Assembly: GCF_900115845.1 (NCBI RefSeq)
Contig: NZ_FOXX01000020.1
Span: 1-54,401 of the forward strand
Direction: 5' to 3'
Origin: Priestia endophytica DSM 13796
GTDB taxonomy: Bacteria; Bacillota; Bacilli; Bacillales; Bacillaceae_H
DNA length: 54,401 bases
The notes beneath the pieces are model-generated. The model saw only the letters and a list, made by a program, of their open reading frames with translations, was not told the DNA's origin and made no database searches. A program made the translations under genes and the position numbers. Positions 36,973-48,426 of the stretch are shown piece after piece. Position 1 is the first letter of the stretch. Each line of letters begins with the position of its first letter.

Positions 36973-37005
36973 CTCTTCCTCCTAAAATCCGTATGTTTTA
37001 AAGTA

Positions 37006-37035
37006 AATATAACACTATGATACGGTTTTAATCAA
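37006..37035 (-). promoter_or_regulatory. Candidate purR promoter (sigma-A)
   Basis: On the minus strand, TTGATT (37030-37035) and TATATT (37006-37011) are separated by 18 bp. The -35 overlaps the ispE stop codon. The purR ATG is 34 bp downstream. Confidence 0.5.
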
Positions 37036-37894
37036 CTACTCTTTCTCCTATGATGCGTACAGCGTACACTTTATCGCAAAAACCTTTCAATCCGTTGTAC
37101 ACACGTTGCATACGAGAATCATATTGAACAAGACCAAAAACAGTGGGACCGCTTCCGCTCATTAAAACAGCATCTGCGCCAAACTTAATCATCTGTTCTT
37201 TAATCTGAGATACTTCTGGATACAGATTTAATGTTACAGTTTCCAATACATTTCCAACAAGATTACACATTTTATCGTAATCTTTCTCTTTTAATGCATC
37301 AACCATTCCATGTACATCAGGATGCTCGATGTTTTTTAAATTCAAGTTACGGTAAACTTCTGCGGTTGAAACCCCTAGTTCAGGTTTTGCTAATACTACC
37401 CAACATTTTGGAGGATGATCGATATGTTGAATCACTTCTCCACGACCTGTTGCAAGAGCTGTTCCTCCGTATACGCAAAATGAAACATCAGAACCAATCT
37501 CTGCTCCAATTTCAGCTAACTGATCTACTGACAAACCTAAATTCCATAAACGGTTTAGTCCTTTTAAAGTAGCGGCTGCATCACTGCTTCCTCCAGCTAA
37601 TCCTGCTGCAACAGGGATAATTTTTGTGATTGTAATCGTTACCCCTCTTGAAACTTTGAAGCGCTCTTTTAATAGTTGAGCTGCCTGATAAGCTAAATTC
37701 CGCTGATCATCTGGTACATATCGATTGTGAGAAGAAACATATATTTTTCCATCATATCTATCTTCAAGCTCAATTCGATCTGAAAGATCAATTGTAGTCA
37801 TAATCATTTCTACTTCGTGAAACCCATCAGGACGTTTGCCTAATACATCTAATGATAAATTTATTTTTGCTGGTGCTTTCATTGAAAGCTTCAT
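37028..37894 (-). CDS. ispE: 4-diphosphocytidyl-2-C-methyl-D-erythritol kinase
   Basis: IspE is the GHMP kinase of the MEP isoprenoid pathway. From the ATG at 37894 it has 288 residues ([20 protein letters not shown]). The GHMP ATP-binding loop [17 protein letters not shown] (about 96-112) and the C-terminal [12 protein letters not shown] are intact. TAGGTG lies 5 bases before the chosen ATG. The frame extends 3 codons to a GTG that is part of that site. In Bacillus annotation this gene was once read as a purR-linked kinase; the motifs support IspE. Confidence 0.96.
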   Translation of the reverse strand: MKLSMKAPAKINLSLDVLGKRPDGFHEVEMIMTTIDLSDRIELEDRYDGKIYVSSHNRYVPDDQRNLAYQAAQLLKERFKVSRGVTITITKIIPVAAGLAGGSSDAAATLKGLNRLWNLGLSVDQLAEIGAEIGSDVSFCVYGGTALATGRGEVIQHIDHPPKCWVVLAKPELGVSTAEVYRNLNLKNIEHPDVHGMVDALKEKDYDKMCNLVGNVLETVTLNLYPEVSQIKEQMIKFGADAVLMSGSGPTVFGLVQYDSRMQRVYNGLKGFCDKVYAVRIIGERVVD

Positions 37895-37988
37895 TCTCTT
37901 CACCTACTCCACGTACTACAAGTTTAAGGCTATTTTATCATAAATTATACAATTTGAATGTCTTTAATTCGACAAATTCGTGCCTATA

Positions 37989-38021
37989 CAAAAAAGCCAA
38001 AGCGCATGGCTTTGGCTTTTT
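37989..38021 (-). terminator. Terminator after sspF
   Basis: A perfect AAAAAGCCAAAGC/GCTTTGGCTTTTT stem (37991-38003 with 38009-38021) lies 16 bp beyond the sspF stop. Confidence 0.94.
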
Positions 38022-38036
38022 CTCTTTCTTTCCAAT

Positions 38037-38210
38037 TTATACTTGCTTATTAAGCCCTGCTTTTGCAATCTCGACTGCTCTTTTCACAATGTTTCCTGCA
38101 TCCTTCGAAGTTATGGCTCCATACCCTTGTTCTTTTACAGTATCATAGAACCCAAGTTCTTTTGCTATTTCCTCTTTTGCTTTATTCGAAAGTATTCGTC
38201 TTCTCGCCAT
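38037..38210 (-). CDS. sspF: Small acid-soluble spore protein SspF
   Basis: SspF is a minor alpha/beta-type SASP-like protein of the forespore that coats spore DNA. The 57-residue protein begins [20 protein letters not shown]. It ends with the SASP-type segment [31 protein letters not shown] precedes the ATG at 38210. The gene is short and easily missed, but the position between veg and ispE, the ribosome-binding site, the forespore-type -10 and the terminator all agree with B. subtilis sspF. Confidence 0.95.
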   Translation of the reverse strand: MARRRILSNKAKEEIAKELGFYDTVKEQGYGAITSKDAGNIVKRAVEIAKAGLNKQV

Positions 38211-38262
38211 ACTAATCCTCCTTCAAGACTGCGCTCATAGACATCAAAAAGATGTCTTGTTT

Positions 38263-38269
38263 TAGTATG
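38263..38269 (-). promoter_or_regulatory. sspF promoter -10 element (sigma-G type)
   Basis: CATACTA on the minus strand is a perfect sigma-G -10. The -35 region 16-18 bp upstream is a T-rich tract with no good TGAATA match. A 7-bp stem-loop (AGACATC/GATGTCT, 38239-38257) lies in the leader between this element and the ribosome-binding site. Confidence 0.6.
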
Positions 38270-38285
38270 TACAAGAAAAACAAAA

Positions 38286-38314
38286 TAAAAAGCAGCAAAC
38301 AAAAGTTTACTGCC
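38286..38314 (-). terminator. Terminator after veg
   Basis: A GCAGTAAAC/GTTTGCTGC stem with one wobble pair is followed on the minus strand by five T. Confidence 0.82.
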
Positions 38315-38322
38315 CGCTTATG

Positions 38323-38580
38323 CTATGCTAAACCGTTAGCTGGATCTTCAAAGAACTTTAGTTGAACCGTATCCGTTAAAATATCTGTGTAGCTATAAGA
38401 CACTCGCTCAAGAGAGTTTTCAGCCTGGTCTAGCTCTACGATAAAAACAGACGGATATGTTTCTGTTAAAACCCCAGAACGTTCAATGGTTTTTCTTCTT
38501 CCACCATTTGCTTTTAAAGTAAGGCGCTTTCCCAATTGCAAATCCAATGTTTGCTTAATCTCTGCCAAAGTTTTTCCCAT
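38323..38580 (-). CDS. veg: Veg protein
   Basis: Veg is an abundant small protein from one of the strongest vegetative promoters in Bacillus. In B. subtilis it stimulates biofilm gene expression by countering SinR. From the ATG at 38580 it has 85 residues ([20 protein letters not shown]), with the conserved [16 protein letters not shown] core. GAGGTGG lies upstream. The open frame runs 29 codons further, across the promoter, and is not coding. Two sigma-A promoters in tandem precede it. Confidence 0.96.
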   Translation of the reverse strand: MGKTLAEIKQTLDLQLGKRLTLKANGGRRKTIERSGVLTETYPSVFIVELDQAENSLERVSYSYTDILTDTVQLKFFEDPANGLA

Positions 38581-38601
38581 GCTATCCACCTCGCTGACTT
38601 C

Positions 38602-38630
38602 ATTATAGCACGAATCATGCAATGAGTCAA
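38602..38630 (-). promoter_or_regulatory. veg proximal promoter (sigma-A)
   Basis: On the minus strand, TTGACT (38625-38630) and TATAAT (38602-38607) are separated by 17 bp. Confidence 0.87.
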
Positions 38631-38637
38631 ATTTAAA

Positions 38638-38667
38638 ATTATAACAATTGTACATAGATATTGTCAA
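38638..38667 (-). promoter_or_regulatory. veg distal promoter (sigma-A)
   Basis: On the minus strand, TTGACA (38662-38667) and TATAAT (38638-38643) are separated by 18 bp. It lies 36 bp upstream of the proximal promoter, recalling the two vegetative promoters described for B. subtilis veg. Confidence 0.85.
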
Positions 38668-38727
38668 TATGTATTTCGCCTATATCCTATCAAAATTATT
38701 ATTTTCTATTTTTCGAAATTTATGTAC

Positions 38728-38764
38728 AAAAAAAGTCCCCTAGGCATGCAGCCTGAGAGAACTC
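38728..38764 (-). terminator. Terminator after yabG
   Basis: An imperfect hairpin centred on GCAT, with arms around 38732-38745 and 38749-38762, is followed on the minus strand by seven T. Confidence 0.7.
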
Positions 38765-39626
38765 ATTCTTCTAAGATATTATAAGGCATACCAGTACGAA
38801 GAAGGCCTTTCGTTTCTATTCCACCTATTCCTTTTTCCCCTGTCAACGTATTGCGTAATACATCCCATACCCGAATACGTTCAGTAAAGGGTGTAAAGCT
38901 AATTTTAGCCACAATATACACAGGATCTAGAGCATGAATGTTCACTCGAGAGGGAGAACTTGCAAAATTTGCTCCAACTCCAATAAGGGACTCAAAGTGT
39001 GATTGACAAGCACCTGCAAAGATAACAAGCTGATCTAAATTAGGAATTCTTTTACGCACTTCATGCACTGTTTCCACAAAATGTTTTGAGTGTCTATAGG
39101 CCTCAATTTCCCCTTTTTTCCCTTTTGATTTAGAATAAGCATCATGTCCTGTAATAACAAGGATGTCAGGGCGTATTTCGTCAATTAAAGCAGGGACTTT
39201 TTGAGGCATTTCCTTCTCCAAGCAATGCACTCCATAAACAGGAATGTTAAGCTTCTCATAAAAAGTTAAACACTTTTGTAAGTAGCTAGCATCTCCGTCG
39301 ACGTGAAGCACTTTGCCTGGCAGTTGAAAAAAACGTTTTTCTTCCTCATACCCATTTGTTGCTTCATATTCACTTTGCTCTCGTGTTAGTTCATAATCTT
39401 GTTTAATAAGGGAAAAAGAGCGCTGGATGCGCTGCTCTTCTTTGGACTTTCTATCCATATACTCTTGCTTCTGAACTGCTTCTAGGTCATCAAGCGGAGC
39501 ATCCGCCACTAGCCTCACTTCTTCTCCATATAAAACAGCAATTTCCCCCTGAATATCAATTACTCTGAATAGTACATCTCTGTTATAAGAAGATCTTGCA
39601 ACGATATCACCAACATTAATATTCAT
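38763..39626 (-). CDS. yabG: Sporulation-specific protease YabG
   Basis: YabG is a cysteine-type protease of the mother cell that processes spore coat proteins such as SpoIVA, SafA and CotT. From the ATG at 39626 it has 287 residues. The peptidase U57 core is visible as DILVITGHDAYSK and HFVETVHEVRK, then LVIFAGACQSHFESLI, which holds the likely catalytic Cys. GGAG lies 8 bases before this ATG. A GTG 3 codons upstream overlaps that site. A sigma-K-type promoter is at 39684-39711. Confidence 0.95.
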   Translation of the reverse strand: MNINVGDIVARSSYNRDVLFRVIDIQGEIAVLYGEEVRLVADAPLDDLEAVQKQEYMDRKSKEEQRIQRSFSLIKQDYELTREQSEYEATNGYEEEKRFFQLPGKVLHVDGDASYLQKCLTFYEKLNIPVYGVHCLEKEMPQKVPALIDEIRPDILVITGHDAYSKSKGKKGEIEAYRHSKHFVETVHEVRKRIPNLDQLVIFAGACQSHFESLIGVGANFASSPSRVNIHALDPVYIVAKISFTPFTERIRVWDVLRNTLTGEKGIGGIETKGLLRTGMPYNILEE

Positions 39627-39683
39627 GTTATTCACTCCGTCACAGCCTCAAAGTCGATTTGTTAAAACAAACTTATCTAACCA

Positions 39684-39711
39684 TAGAGTATGAATATGTG
39701 TGGAAAAGGTG
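39684..39711 (-). promoter_or_regulatory. yabG promoter (sigma-K type)
   Basis: On the minus strand, CACC (39708-39711) and CATACTCTA (39684-39692) are separated by 15 bp. This fits the sigma-K pattern mACm with CATANNNTA. B. subtilis yabG is sigma-K dependent. Confidence 0.7.
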
Positions 39712-39729
39712 ATTGCCTACTCGTTATTT

Positions 39730-41161
<1,432 letters not shown>

Positions 41162-41177
41162 TTTTTCCTCCATATGG

Positions 41178-41203
41178 TGAAACTTTCCTCAATCTGTTTC
41201 GTC
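41178..41203 (+). promoter_or_regulatory. ECF-sigma promoter reading antisense into the rpfB-like gene
   Basis: On the plus strand, TGAAAC (41178-41183) and CGTC (41200-41203) are separated by 16 bp, the consensus of sigma-M/sigma-X/sigma-W promoters. Transcription would start near 41210 and run through the terminator and coding region of the minus-strand gene at 41285-42499. In B. subtilis an ECF-controlled antisense RNA against yabE starts at the same place, between yabE and rnmV. The promoter is seen directly; the RNA and its 3' end are inferred. Confidence 0.75.
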
Positions 41204-41234
41204 TTATATATTAGAACATACCTTATTTTAACCT

Positions 41235-41266
41235 AAAAAAGACAGAGGAGAAAAATCCCCTCTGCA
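41235..41266 (-). terminator. Terminator after the rpfB-like gene
   Basis: A CAGAGG/CCTCTG stem (41259-41264 with 41243-41248) is followed on the minus strand by six T. Confidence 0.82.
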
Positions 41267-41284
41267 TCTTTCATCTATTATATA

Positions 41285-42499
41285 TTAATTTACAACTCGA
41301 ACGGTTATATTTCGACGACCCCATTTATAGGCCTGTGATTTATCAGCAAAAAATACATCAATTCGGTTACCTTTAATAGCTCCACCTGTGTCTGCAGCCG
41401 TTGCATATCCATAACCTTCTACATATACCTTACTTCCAAGTGGTATAACGTTTGGATCAACAGCAATAACTTTTGCATTTGGGTTTGCTTTTAAATTCAT
41501 GCCATTTGCTGTTGTACCTGAACACCCATTACATGAAGCTGTATATGCGGTTGCTGAAACAGTAATTTCTTCTCCAGACTGTCCTTTTGAAGACACATTT
41601 ACGACACCAGCTGTCTGGGAAACTGGTTTATCAACTTTTGCACCAACAGCAATAACACGGTCCTGTTTCTCTTTTAAAGGCTCTTCTGTTAAGAGCTCTT
41701 TCGAAACATTTTGACCGTTTTCTTTCGTAATCTCATATTCCTTCTTTACAACCCCATCTTGTCCCTCTTTAAGAACCTTCTCTTGTCCTTTAGGCAGCGT
41801 TGGGTCTTCTTTTTTTACAACAGCATGATTCACTGGTTCTTCCACTACATCGGTGACTTTTTCAATATCTGTATACGTTACATTCATACCTGGTTCGACT
41901 TTAGTAGATAAACTTGGATTCACTTGATCCATATCGTCCTTTTGTATTTTATGATGGGCTAAAAAGTCAGCGACCGTAGTCGAAGTTGACCACACTTTCT
42001 TTGTTTCTCCTTTATAGTGGAAAGTGAATTGAAAGGCTTTGTTGATTTGAACTTGATTATTTTTTTCAATCCCTTTCTTAAGGCTAGGACTTACTTTGTC
42101 ATGTTCGTTCAACTTTATTCCTTCTTGTTTTAATAATCCTTCTACTGTATCTGCTGTTGTCCATACCTTTTCCTTCTTGTCATCAATAGTCAACTGTATG
42201 GGTCGAGATGGTATCCAAGATACATTCATCCCTTCCTTAAGATCTGTTGATAATTTATGTGATAGATAATCTTGATCCTTGACTTTGATATGTTGTTCTT
42301 CCAGCAATTCTTCTACTGTATCGGCATTTGTCCTTAATTTTTCTTTTTTGCCGTCTGCGCTGAAAGAAACAGAAGTTTGGCTCGCCTTAAAACCGGCGAA
42401 TCCTACTAAACATAAAAAGGCTGCGATACTCACTGCAATCGTCAAAAACCTTTTGTTTAGAGTAGGATTAGGTAACAGCTTTTTCATACTTCTTAACAC
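41285..42499 (-). CDS. yabE: Secreted 3D-domain cell-wall hydrolase, RpfB/YabE-like
   Basis: This is a cell-wall-acting, exported protein of the resuscitation-promoting-factor-like family. The 404-residue protein has a basic N terminus and hydrophobic signal/anchor (about 18-38). Three DUF348 repeats follow at about 43-200 (recurring TADTVEGLL, TSTTVADFL), then a G5 domain (about 205-285). The C-terminal 3D catalytic domain shows SATAYTASCNGCSG and AADTGGAIKGNRIDVFF. The start is a GTG (42499) with GGAGG 10 bases upstream; an ATG 4 codons in is also possible. It has a sigma-A promoter and an opposing ECF promoter at its 3' end. Confidence 0.93.
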   Translation of the reverse strand: MLRSMKKLLPNPTLNKRFLTIAVSIAAFLCLVGFAGFKASQTSVSFSADGKKEKLRTNADTVEELLEEQHIKVKDQDYLSHKLSTDLKEGMNVSWIPSRPIQLTIDDKKEKVWTTADTVEGLLKQEGIKLNEHDKVSPSLKKGIEKNNQVQINKAFQFTFHYKGETKKVWSTSTTVADFLAHHKIQKDDMDQVNPSLSTKVEPGMNVTYTDIEKVTDVVEEPVNHAVVKKEDPTLPKGQEKVLKEGQDGVVKKEYEITKENGQNVSKELLTEEPLKEKQDRVIAVGAKVDKPVSQTAGVVNVSSKGQSGEEITVSATAYTASCNGCSGTTANGMNLKANPNAKVIAVDPNVIPLGSKVYVEGYGYATAADTGGAIKGNRIDVFFADKSQAYKWGRRNITVRVVN

Positions 42500-42528
42500 G
42501 ATGAAAAACGCCTCCTTCTCTCGCGAAG

Positions 42529-42557
42529 ATTATATAGAGTCCTCTACAACTTGTCAA
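42529..42557 (-). promoter_or_regulatory. Promoter of the rpfB-like gene (sigma-A)
   Basis: On the minus strand, consensus TTGACA (42552-42557) and consensus TATAAT (42529-42534) are separated by 17 bp, about 30 bp from the GTG start. Confidence 0.9.
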
Positions 42558-42721
42558 CCCTCCGCTAACCATGCTAGGGATATAGTATATTATGTCTAAA
42601 AGGCTAGTGGAATGGAAGAACAACTTGTCGACAAGGCTATCCTATGAGAAGAAGGAGACGAGTAGAACCCTTTTTAAACATTGAGTTTACGGACAGCTCT
42701 GTTTAAGAAATGTTAAAAAAT

Positions 42722-43492
42722 TTATCGATTTATGCCGAATAATTTTTGGGCATTCTCAGTTGTTTTTTCTGTTAGCTCTTGGTAACTAATACCTCTTAAT
42801 TCAGCAATTTGTTCAGCTACAAGTGTAACGTAACTCGGTTCATTTCGCTTTCCACGATTTGGGTGTGGAGCAAGATAAGGACAGTCTGTTTCAATTAATA
42901 ATCGATCAAGTGGAATCTCTGCTGCCACTTCTTTCGGTTTTTTTGCATTTTTAAATGTAACCGGTCCACCAAATGAGATATGCATGTTCATATCTATACA
43001 TTCTTTAGCTGTTTCAAGACTTCCACTAAAGCAGTGCATAATCCCGCCAACTTCTTCAACTTTCTCTTCTTTTAGAATCTCGACCACATCTTCTGTTGCT
43101 TCACGATTATGAATGATGATAGGAAGATTTACTTTACGAGCTAAACGAACCTGACGACGAAAAACTTCTTTTTGCACATCTTTTGGAGACTTATCCCAAT
43201 GATAATCTAATCCCATTTCTCCGATTGCTACAACTTTTGGATGTGCTGATAGCTCTTCAATCCATTCTAAATCTTCATCTTTCATATCAATTGCATCAAC
43301 AGGATGCCAACCAACACTTGCATACAGGAAATCATATTTTTCTACAAGCTCCATTGCTTTCGTAATTGTTGGACGATCAAATCCAACAACAACCATTTGC
43401 TTAACATCTGCTTCAAGAGCTCGATTAATCACTTCTTCTAAGTCTTCATCAAATTGATCTGCATTTAAGTGAACATGTGTATCAAATAACAA
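42722..43492 (-). CDS. tatD: TatD-family metal-dependent DNase/hydrolase (YabD)
   Basis: TatD proteins are two-metal TIM-barrel hydrolases with exonuclease activity on DNA; the in vivo role is not fixed. The metal ligands are visible: DTHVHLNADQ at the N terminus, IGEMGLDYHWD, IIHNREA, GIMHCFSGS and IETDCPYLAP. The start is a TTG (43492) giving LLFDTHVHLN, with GAGGTG 6 bases upstream and 256 residues, as in B. subtilis YabD. The longer open frame would add 25 residues of no similarity across the parS-like site. Confidence 0.93.
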   Translation of the reverse strand: MLFDTHVHLNADQFDEDLEEVINRALEADVKQMVVVGFDRPTITKAMELVEKYDFLYASVGWHPVDAIDMKDEDLEWIEELSAHPKVVAIGEMGLDYHWDKSPKDVQKEVFRRQVRLARKVNLPIIIHNREATEDVVEILKEEKVEEVGGIMHCFSGSLETAKECIDMNMHISFGGPVTFKNAKKPKEVAAEIPLDRLLIETDCPYLAPHPNRGKRNEPSYVTLVAEQIAELRGISYQELTEKTTENAQKLFGINR

Positions 43493-43516
43493 AATCAACA
43501 CCTCTTCTATCTTTTT

Positions 43517-43532
43517 CGTTTCACATGAAACT
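43517..43532. other. parS-like palindrome
   Basis: CGTTTCACATGAAACT matches the ParB/Spo0J site TGTTTCACGTGAAACA at 13 of 16 positions, with GTTTCA/TGAAAC arms intact. The central CG is CA here. From memory, one of the origin-proximal parS sites of B. subtilis lies at metS, next to this position. Function is inferred. Confidence 0.4.
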
Positions 43533-43548
43533 ACGTCTATTTTAAAGT

Positions 43549-43580
43549 AAAAAAGGAGCCTCTTCAAAAATTGAAGAGGC
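43549..43580 (-). terminator. Terminator after metS
   Basis: A perfect GCCTCTTCAA/TTGAAGAGGC stem (43571-43580 with 43558-43567) is followed on the minus strand by a T-run. Confidence 0.93.
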
Positions 43581-43590
43581 TAATTCATCT

Positions 43591-46089
<2,499 letters not shown>

Positions 46090-46118
46090 TTGACTGCTTT
46101 TGGAAATCCTGATATGAT
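46090..46118 (+). promoter_or_regulatory. abrB promoter (sigma-A)
   Basis: TTGACT (46090-46095) and TATGAT (46113-46118) are separated by 17 bp, about 75 bp before the abrB ATG. Confidence 0.85.
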
Positions 46119-46134
46119 AAATCAGAGAAGAAAA

Positions 46135-46151
46135 TGTCGAATATTGACGAA
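46135..46151 (+). promoter_or_regulatory. Tandem Spo0A boxes repressing abrB
   Basis: TGTCGAA (46135-46141) and TGACGAA (46145-46151) lie just downstream of the abrB start point, spaced 10 bp apart. In B. subtilis, Spo0A-P bound to such boxes downstream of the promoter shuts off abrB at the onset of sporulation. Confidence 0.87.
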
Positions 46152-46192
46152 ATTATATAGAGAAAGCTTATTCATGGGAGGAGAAACTAATT

Positions 46193-46477
46193 ATGAAATC
46201 TACAGGTATTGTTCGTAAAGTTGATGAATTGGGTCGTGTAGTAATTCCAATCGAATTACGTCGTACACTTGGTATTGCTGAAAAGGATGCTCTTGAAATT
46301 TATGTGGATGAGGACCGCATTATCCTTAAAAAGTACAAACCAAACATGACTTGCCAAGTAACAGGTGAAGTTTCTGACGATAACATGCAAATTGCTAATG
46401 GTCGTCTAATCTTAAGCCGTGAAGGTGCAGAACAAATTATTAAAGAAATTCAAGATAACTTAGAGTCTTCAAAATAA
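46193..46477 (+). CDS. abrB: Transition-state regulator AbrB
   Basis: AbrB represses many post-exponential genes during growth, including spoVG in B. subtilis. The 94-residue protein has the N-terminal swapped-hairpin DNA-binding domain (MKSTGIVRKVDELGRVVIP, then RRTLGIAEKDALEIYVD) with the key Arg residues. Cys near 56 and a short C-terminal multimerisation domain follow. GGGAGGAG lies upstream of the ATG. It is one of only two protein genes on the plus strand, divergent from metS and convergent with rsmI, as in B. subtilis. Confidence 0.98.
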   Translation: MKSTGIVRKVDELGRVVIPIELRRTLGIAEKDALEIYVDEDRIILKKYKPNMTCQVTGEVSDDNMQIANGRLILSREGAEQIIKEIQDNLESSK

Positions 46478-46505
46478 AAAAAAGAGAGGAATTCCTCTCT
46501 TTTTT
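46476..46505. terminator. Bidirectional terminator between abrB and rsmI
   Basis: An AAAGAGAGGAATTCCTCTCTTT palindrome, read as AAAGAGAGGA followed by its complement, is flanked by A-runs and T-runs. It can end both convergent genes. Confidence 0.93.
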
Positions 46506-47379
46506 ATTTTATATGATAATCTTGATAAACTTCTCTTTTCGATATTCCCCGATCTTTTGCAACACTTTTTAGTGCTTCCTTATTTGATTGACCTTTATGT
46601 ATATAATGATCAACATGTTCAATTATCGATAAAGAAACCCACCAGACTTCTTTATCATCTTTTATATCTCCTTGATTCCCTTCGACTATAATGCAAAATT
46701 CACCGCGTACTTCTCCATCATTACACCAATCAATTAATTCATCTAGTGAACCTCTAATAAACTCTTCAAATTTCTTTGTAAGCTCTCGTGAAATGACTGC
46801 TTTGCGGTTTCCCATTCCATCATGAATAGCTAGAAGCATTTCTTTTAATCGGTGTGGAGCCTCATAAAAAATAAGGGTTCTTCTTTCCTTATTTAGCTCT
46901 TCTATAATTTCCTTACGGTGTTTCTTTTGCCGAGGTAAAAATCCATAAAACATAAAATGCTCTGTATTTAAGCCAGAAGCAATAAGAGACGTTAGAGCTG
47001 CATTTGCACCTGGTAATGGAATAACTGCAATTTCTTCTTGTAAAGCTAGTTCAACAAGATCAACTCCAGGGTCTGAGATACATGGCATACCTGCATCGCT
47101 TACAAGAGCAATTGTTTTACCTTGCAGCAAATCATGAATGATTTCTTTTCCTTTTTGTTGTTTATTATGTTCATGGTAGCTTATAATGCTCTTCTCAATC
47201 TCAAAATGGTTGCAGAGCTTCCTTGTTTGTCTCGTATCTTCTGCTGCAATGTAATCTGCTTCTTTTAATGAACGAATAGCACGAAATGTCATATCTTCTA
47301 GATTTCCAATTGGAGTTGGAACTAAATATAATGACCCTTTTTCACTATTTTGCTGATAGCTTTTTTGTTGCCACATCAT
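46504..47379 (-). CDS. rsmI: 16S rRNA (cytidine-2'-O)-methyltransferase RsmI
   Basis: RsmI 2'-O-methylates C1402 in the decoding centre of 16S rRNA. The 291-residue tetrapyrrole-methylase-fold protein shows [16 protein letters not shown] near residue 20, [11 protein letters not shown], and [28 protein letters not shown] and FYEAPHRL follow, all diagnostic. Two adjacent ATGs begin it, 4 bp inside the end of yazA, with a GAAGGAAG site. The yabB-yazA-rsmI order is conserved in Bacillus. Confidence 0.96.
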   Translation of the reverse strand: MMWQQKSYQQNSEKGSLYLVPTPIGNLEDMTFRAIRSLKEADYIAAEDTRQTRKLCNHFEIEKSIISYHEHNKQQKGKEIIHDLLQGKTIALVSDAGMPCISDPGVDLVELALQEEIAVIPLPGANAALTSLIASGLNTEHFMFYGFLPRQKKHRKEIIEELNKERRTLIFYEAPHRLKEMLLAIHDGMGNRKAVISRELTKKFEEFIRGSLDELIDWCNDGEVRGEFCIIVEGNQGDIKDDKEVWWVSLSIIEHVDHYIHKGQSNKEALKSVAKDRGISKREVYQDYHIK

Positions 47380-47633
47380 TCATTCTTCCTTTCTTCTAAA
47401 AACCGCTCTTTTTCTTTTCTCGTTAGTTTTTTAAAAGCATATTCTGCTTTCATTGCCTCACTTTTTGTTTCAAATTCTTCTTTGTACAATAAAACGACAG
47501 GACGGCGGGCACGAGTATACTTTGCGCCTTTACCTTCATTATGCACTGTTAATCGTCTTTCCATGTTATTTGTATATCCACCGTAAAAACTCTTATCCCG
47601 ACATTCTAAAACATAGAAAAAATGCTCACCCAT
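47376..47633 (-). CDS. yazA: GIY-YIG domain protein YazA
   Basis: This 85-residue protein of the UPF0213 / SLX1-like GIY-YIG family begins [20 protein letters not shown]. The GIY/YIG motif is therefore FYV...YGG, with the conserved Arg in [10 protein letters not shown] and Glu in MKAEYAFK. The GIY-YIG fold is a nuclease fold; no substrate is established for YazA. Start and stop overlap the neighbours (8 bp with trmN6, 4 bp with rsmI), which implies translational coupling. Its own ribosome-binding site is weak. Confidence 0.93.
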   Translation of the reverse strand: MGEHFFYVLECRDKSFYGGYTNNMERRLTVHNEGKGAKYTRARRPVVLLYKEEFETKSEAMKAEYAFKKLTRKEKERFLEERKNE

Positions 47634-48366
47634 AAAGAATTTTGTTCAATTCCTTTGTATATTCATTTTTTTCATTGTACACGAATAGAGGCGGTAAGAT
47701 TTTTAAATCAGGTTTCCCATCTTTTATTCCTTCTACAAGGAGGGTGTTCGCTTCTTTCCCTTCCTTCGGATAAACAAATTGAATTCTTTTCGGTTCCAAA
47801 CGATACTCTCTCATTAAGGTTATAATATCTAACAAACGTCCCGGTCTATGAACAAGCGCTACTTTCCCTCCTTGTTTCACAAGGGCACTACTCGCTTTGA
47901 TAACATCTTCTAAATTACATAAAATCTCGTGTCTTGCAATAGCATAATGTTCATTCTTGTTTCTTTCCTCCTTTTGAGGAGTTGGAAAATATGGAGGATT
48001 ACATGTTACAACATCATATTTTCCTGTGCCGAGCGTTGCTGGCATCTCTTTTAAGTCACCTAAAATAAAAGAGATTTGCTTTTGTAGCTCATTATATTCA
48101 TTACTTCTAGTAGCCATATCATAGAGTCGCTCCTGAATTTCAACTCCAGTAATTGATGCTTTAGAGCGTGTTGATAAAAGAAAAGGAATAACCCCATTTC
48201 CTGTACATAAATCGATAATATTTCCTTTTTGAATTGGCACATATGTGAATTTAGCCAACAAAACGGCATCTAAAGAAAAGGAGAAGACAGTTGGACTTTG
48301 AATAATACGCAAACGCTCTTCTCCTAATAAGTAATCCAAACGCTCATCATGTTTTAAATTGACCAT
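47626..48366 (-). CDS. yabB: tRNA1(Val) A37 N6-methyltransferase TrmN6-like (YabB)
   Basis: This is a SAM-dependent N6-adenine methyltransferase of the TrmN6/HemK-like type. The 246-residue protein shows a glycine-rich SAM loop [15 protein letters not shown], the acidic GVEIQ strand end, and the catalytic NPPY motif in [10 protein letters not shown]. By family it methylates A37 of tRNA-Val; the substrate is inferred. I start at the ATG at 48366 with AAGAAAGGG 8 bases upstream. An ATG 2 codons earlier is too close to that site. Confidence 0.92.
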   Translation of the reverse strand: MVNLKHDERLDYLLGEERLRIIQSPTVFSFSLDAVLLAKFTYVPIQKGNIIDLCTGNGVIPFLLSTRSKASITGVEIQERLYDMATRSNEYNELQKQISFILGDLKEMPATLGTGKYDVVTCNPPYFPTPQKEERNKNEHYAIARHEILCNLEDVIKASSALVKQGGKVALVHRPGRLLDIITLMREYRLEPKRIQFVYPKEGKEANTLLVEGIKDGKPDLKILPPLFVYNEKNEYTKELNKILYG

Positions 48367-48397
48367 TATCATTTCCCTTTCTTGCTTTTAAAGCCGT

Positions 48398-48426
48398 ATA
48401 AAAGGGTGCCCTTAGGCACCCCTTTT
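48398..48426 (-). terminator. Terminator after yabA
   Basis: A GGGTGCC/GGCACCC stem (48404-48410 with 48415-48421) is followed by T-runs on the minus strand, between yabA and yabB. Confidence 0.88.
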
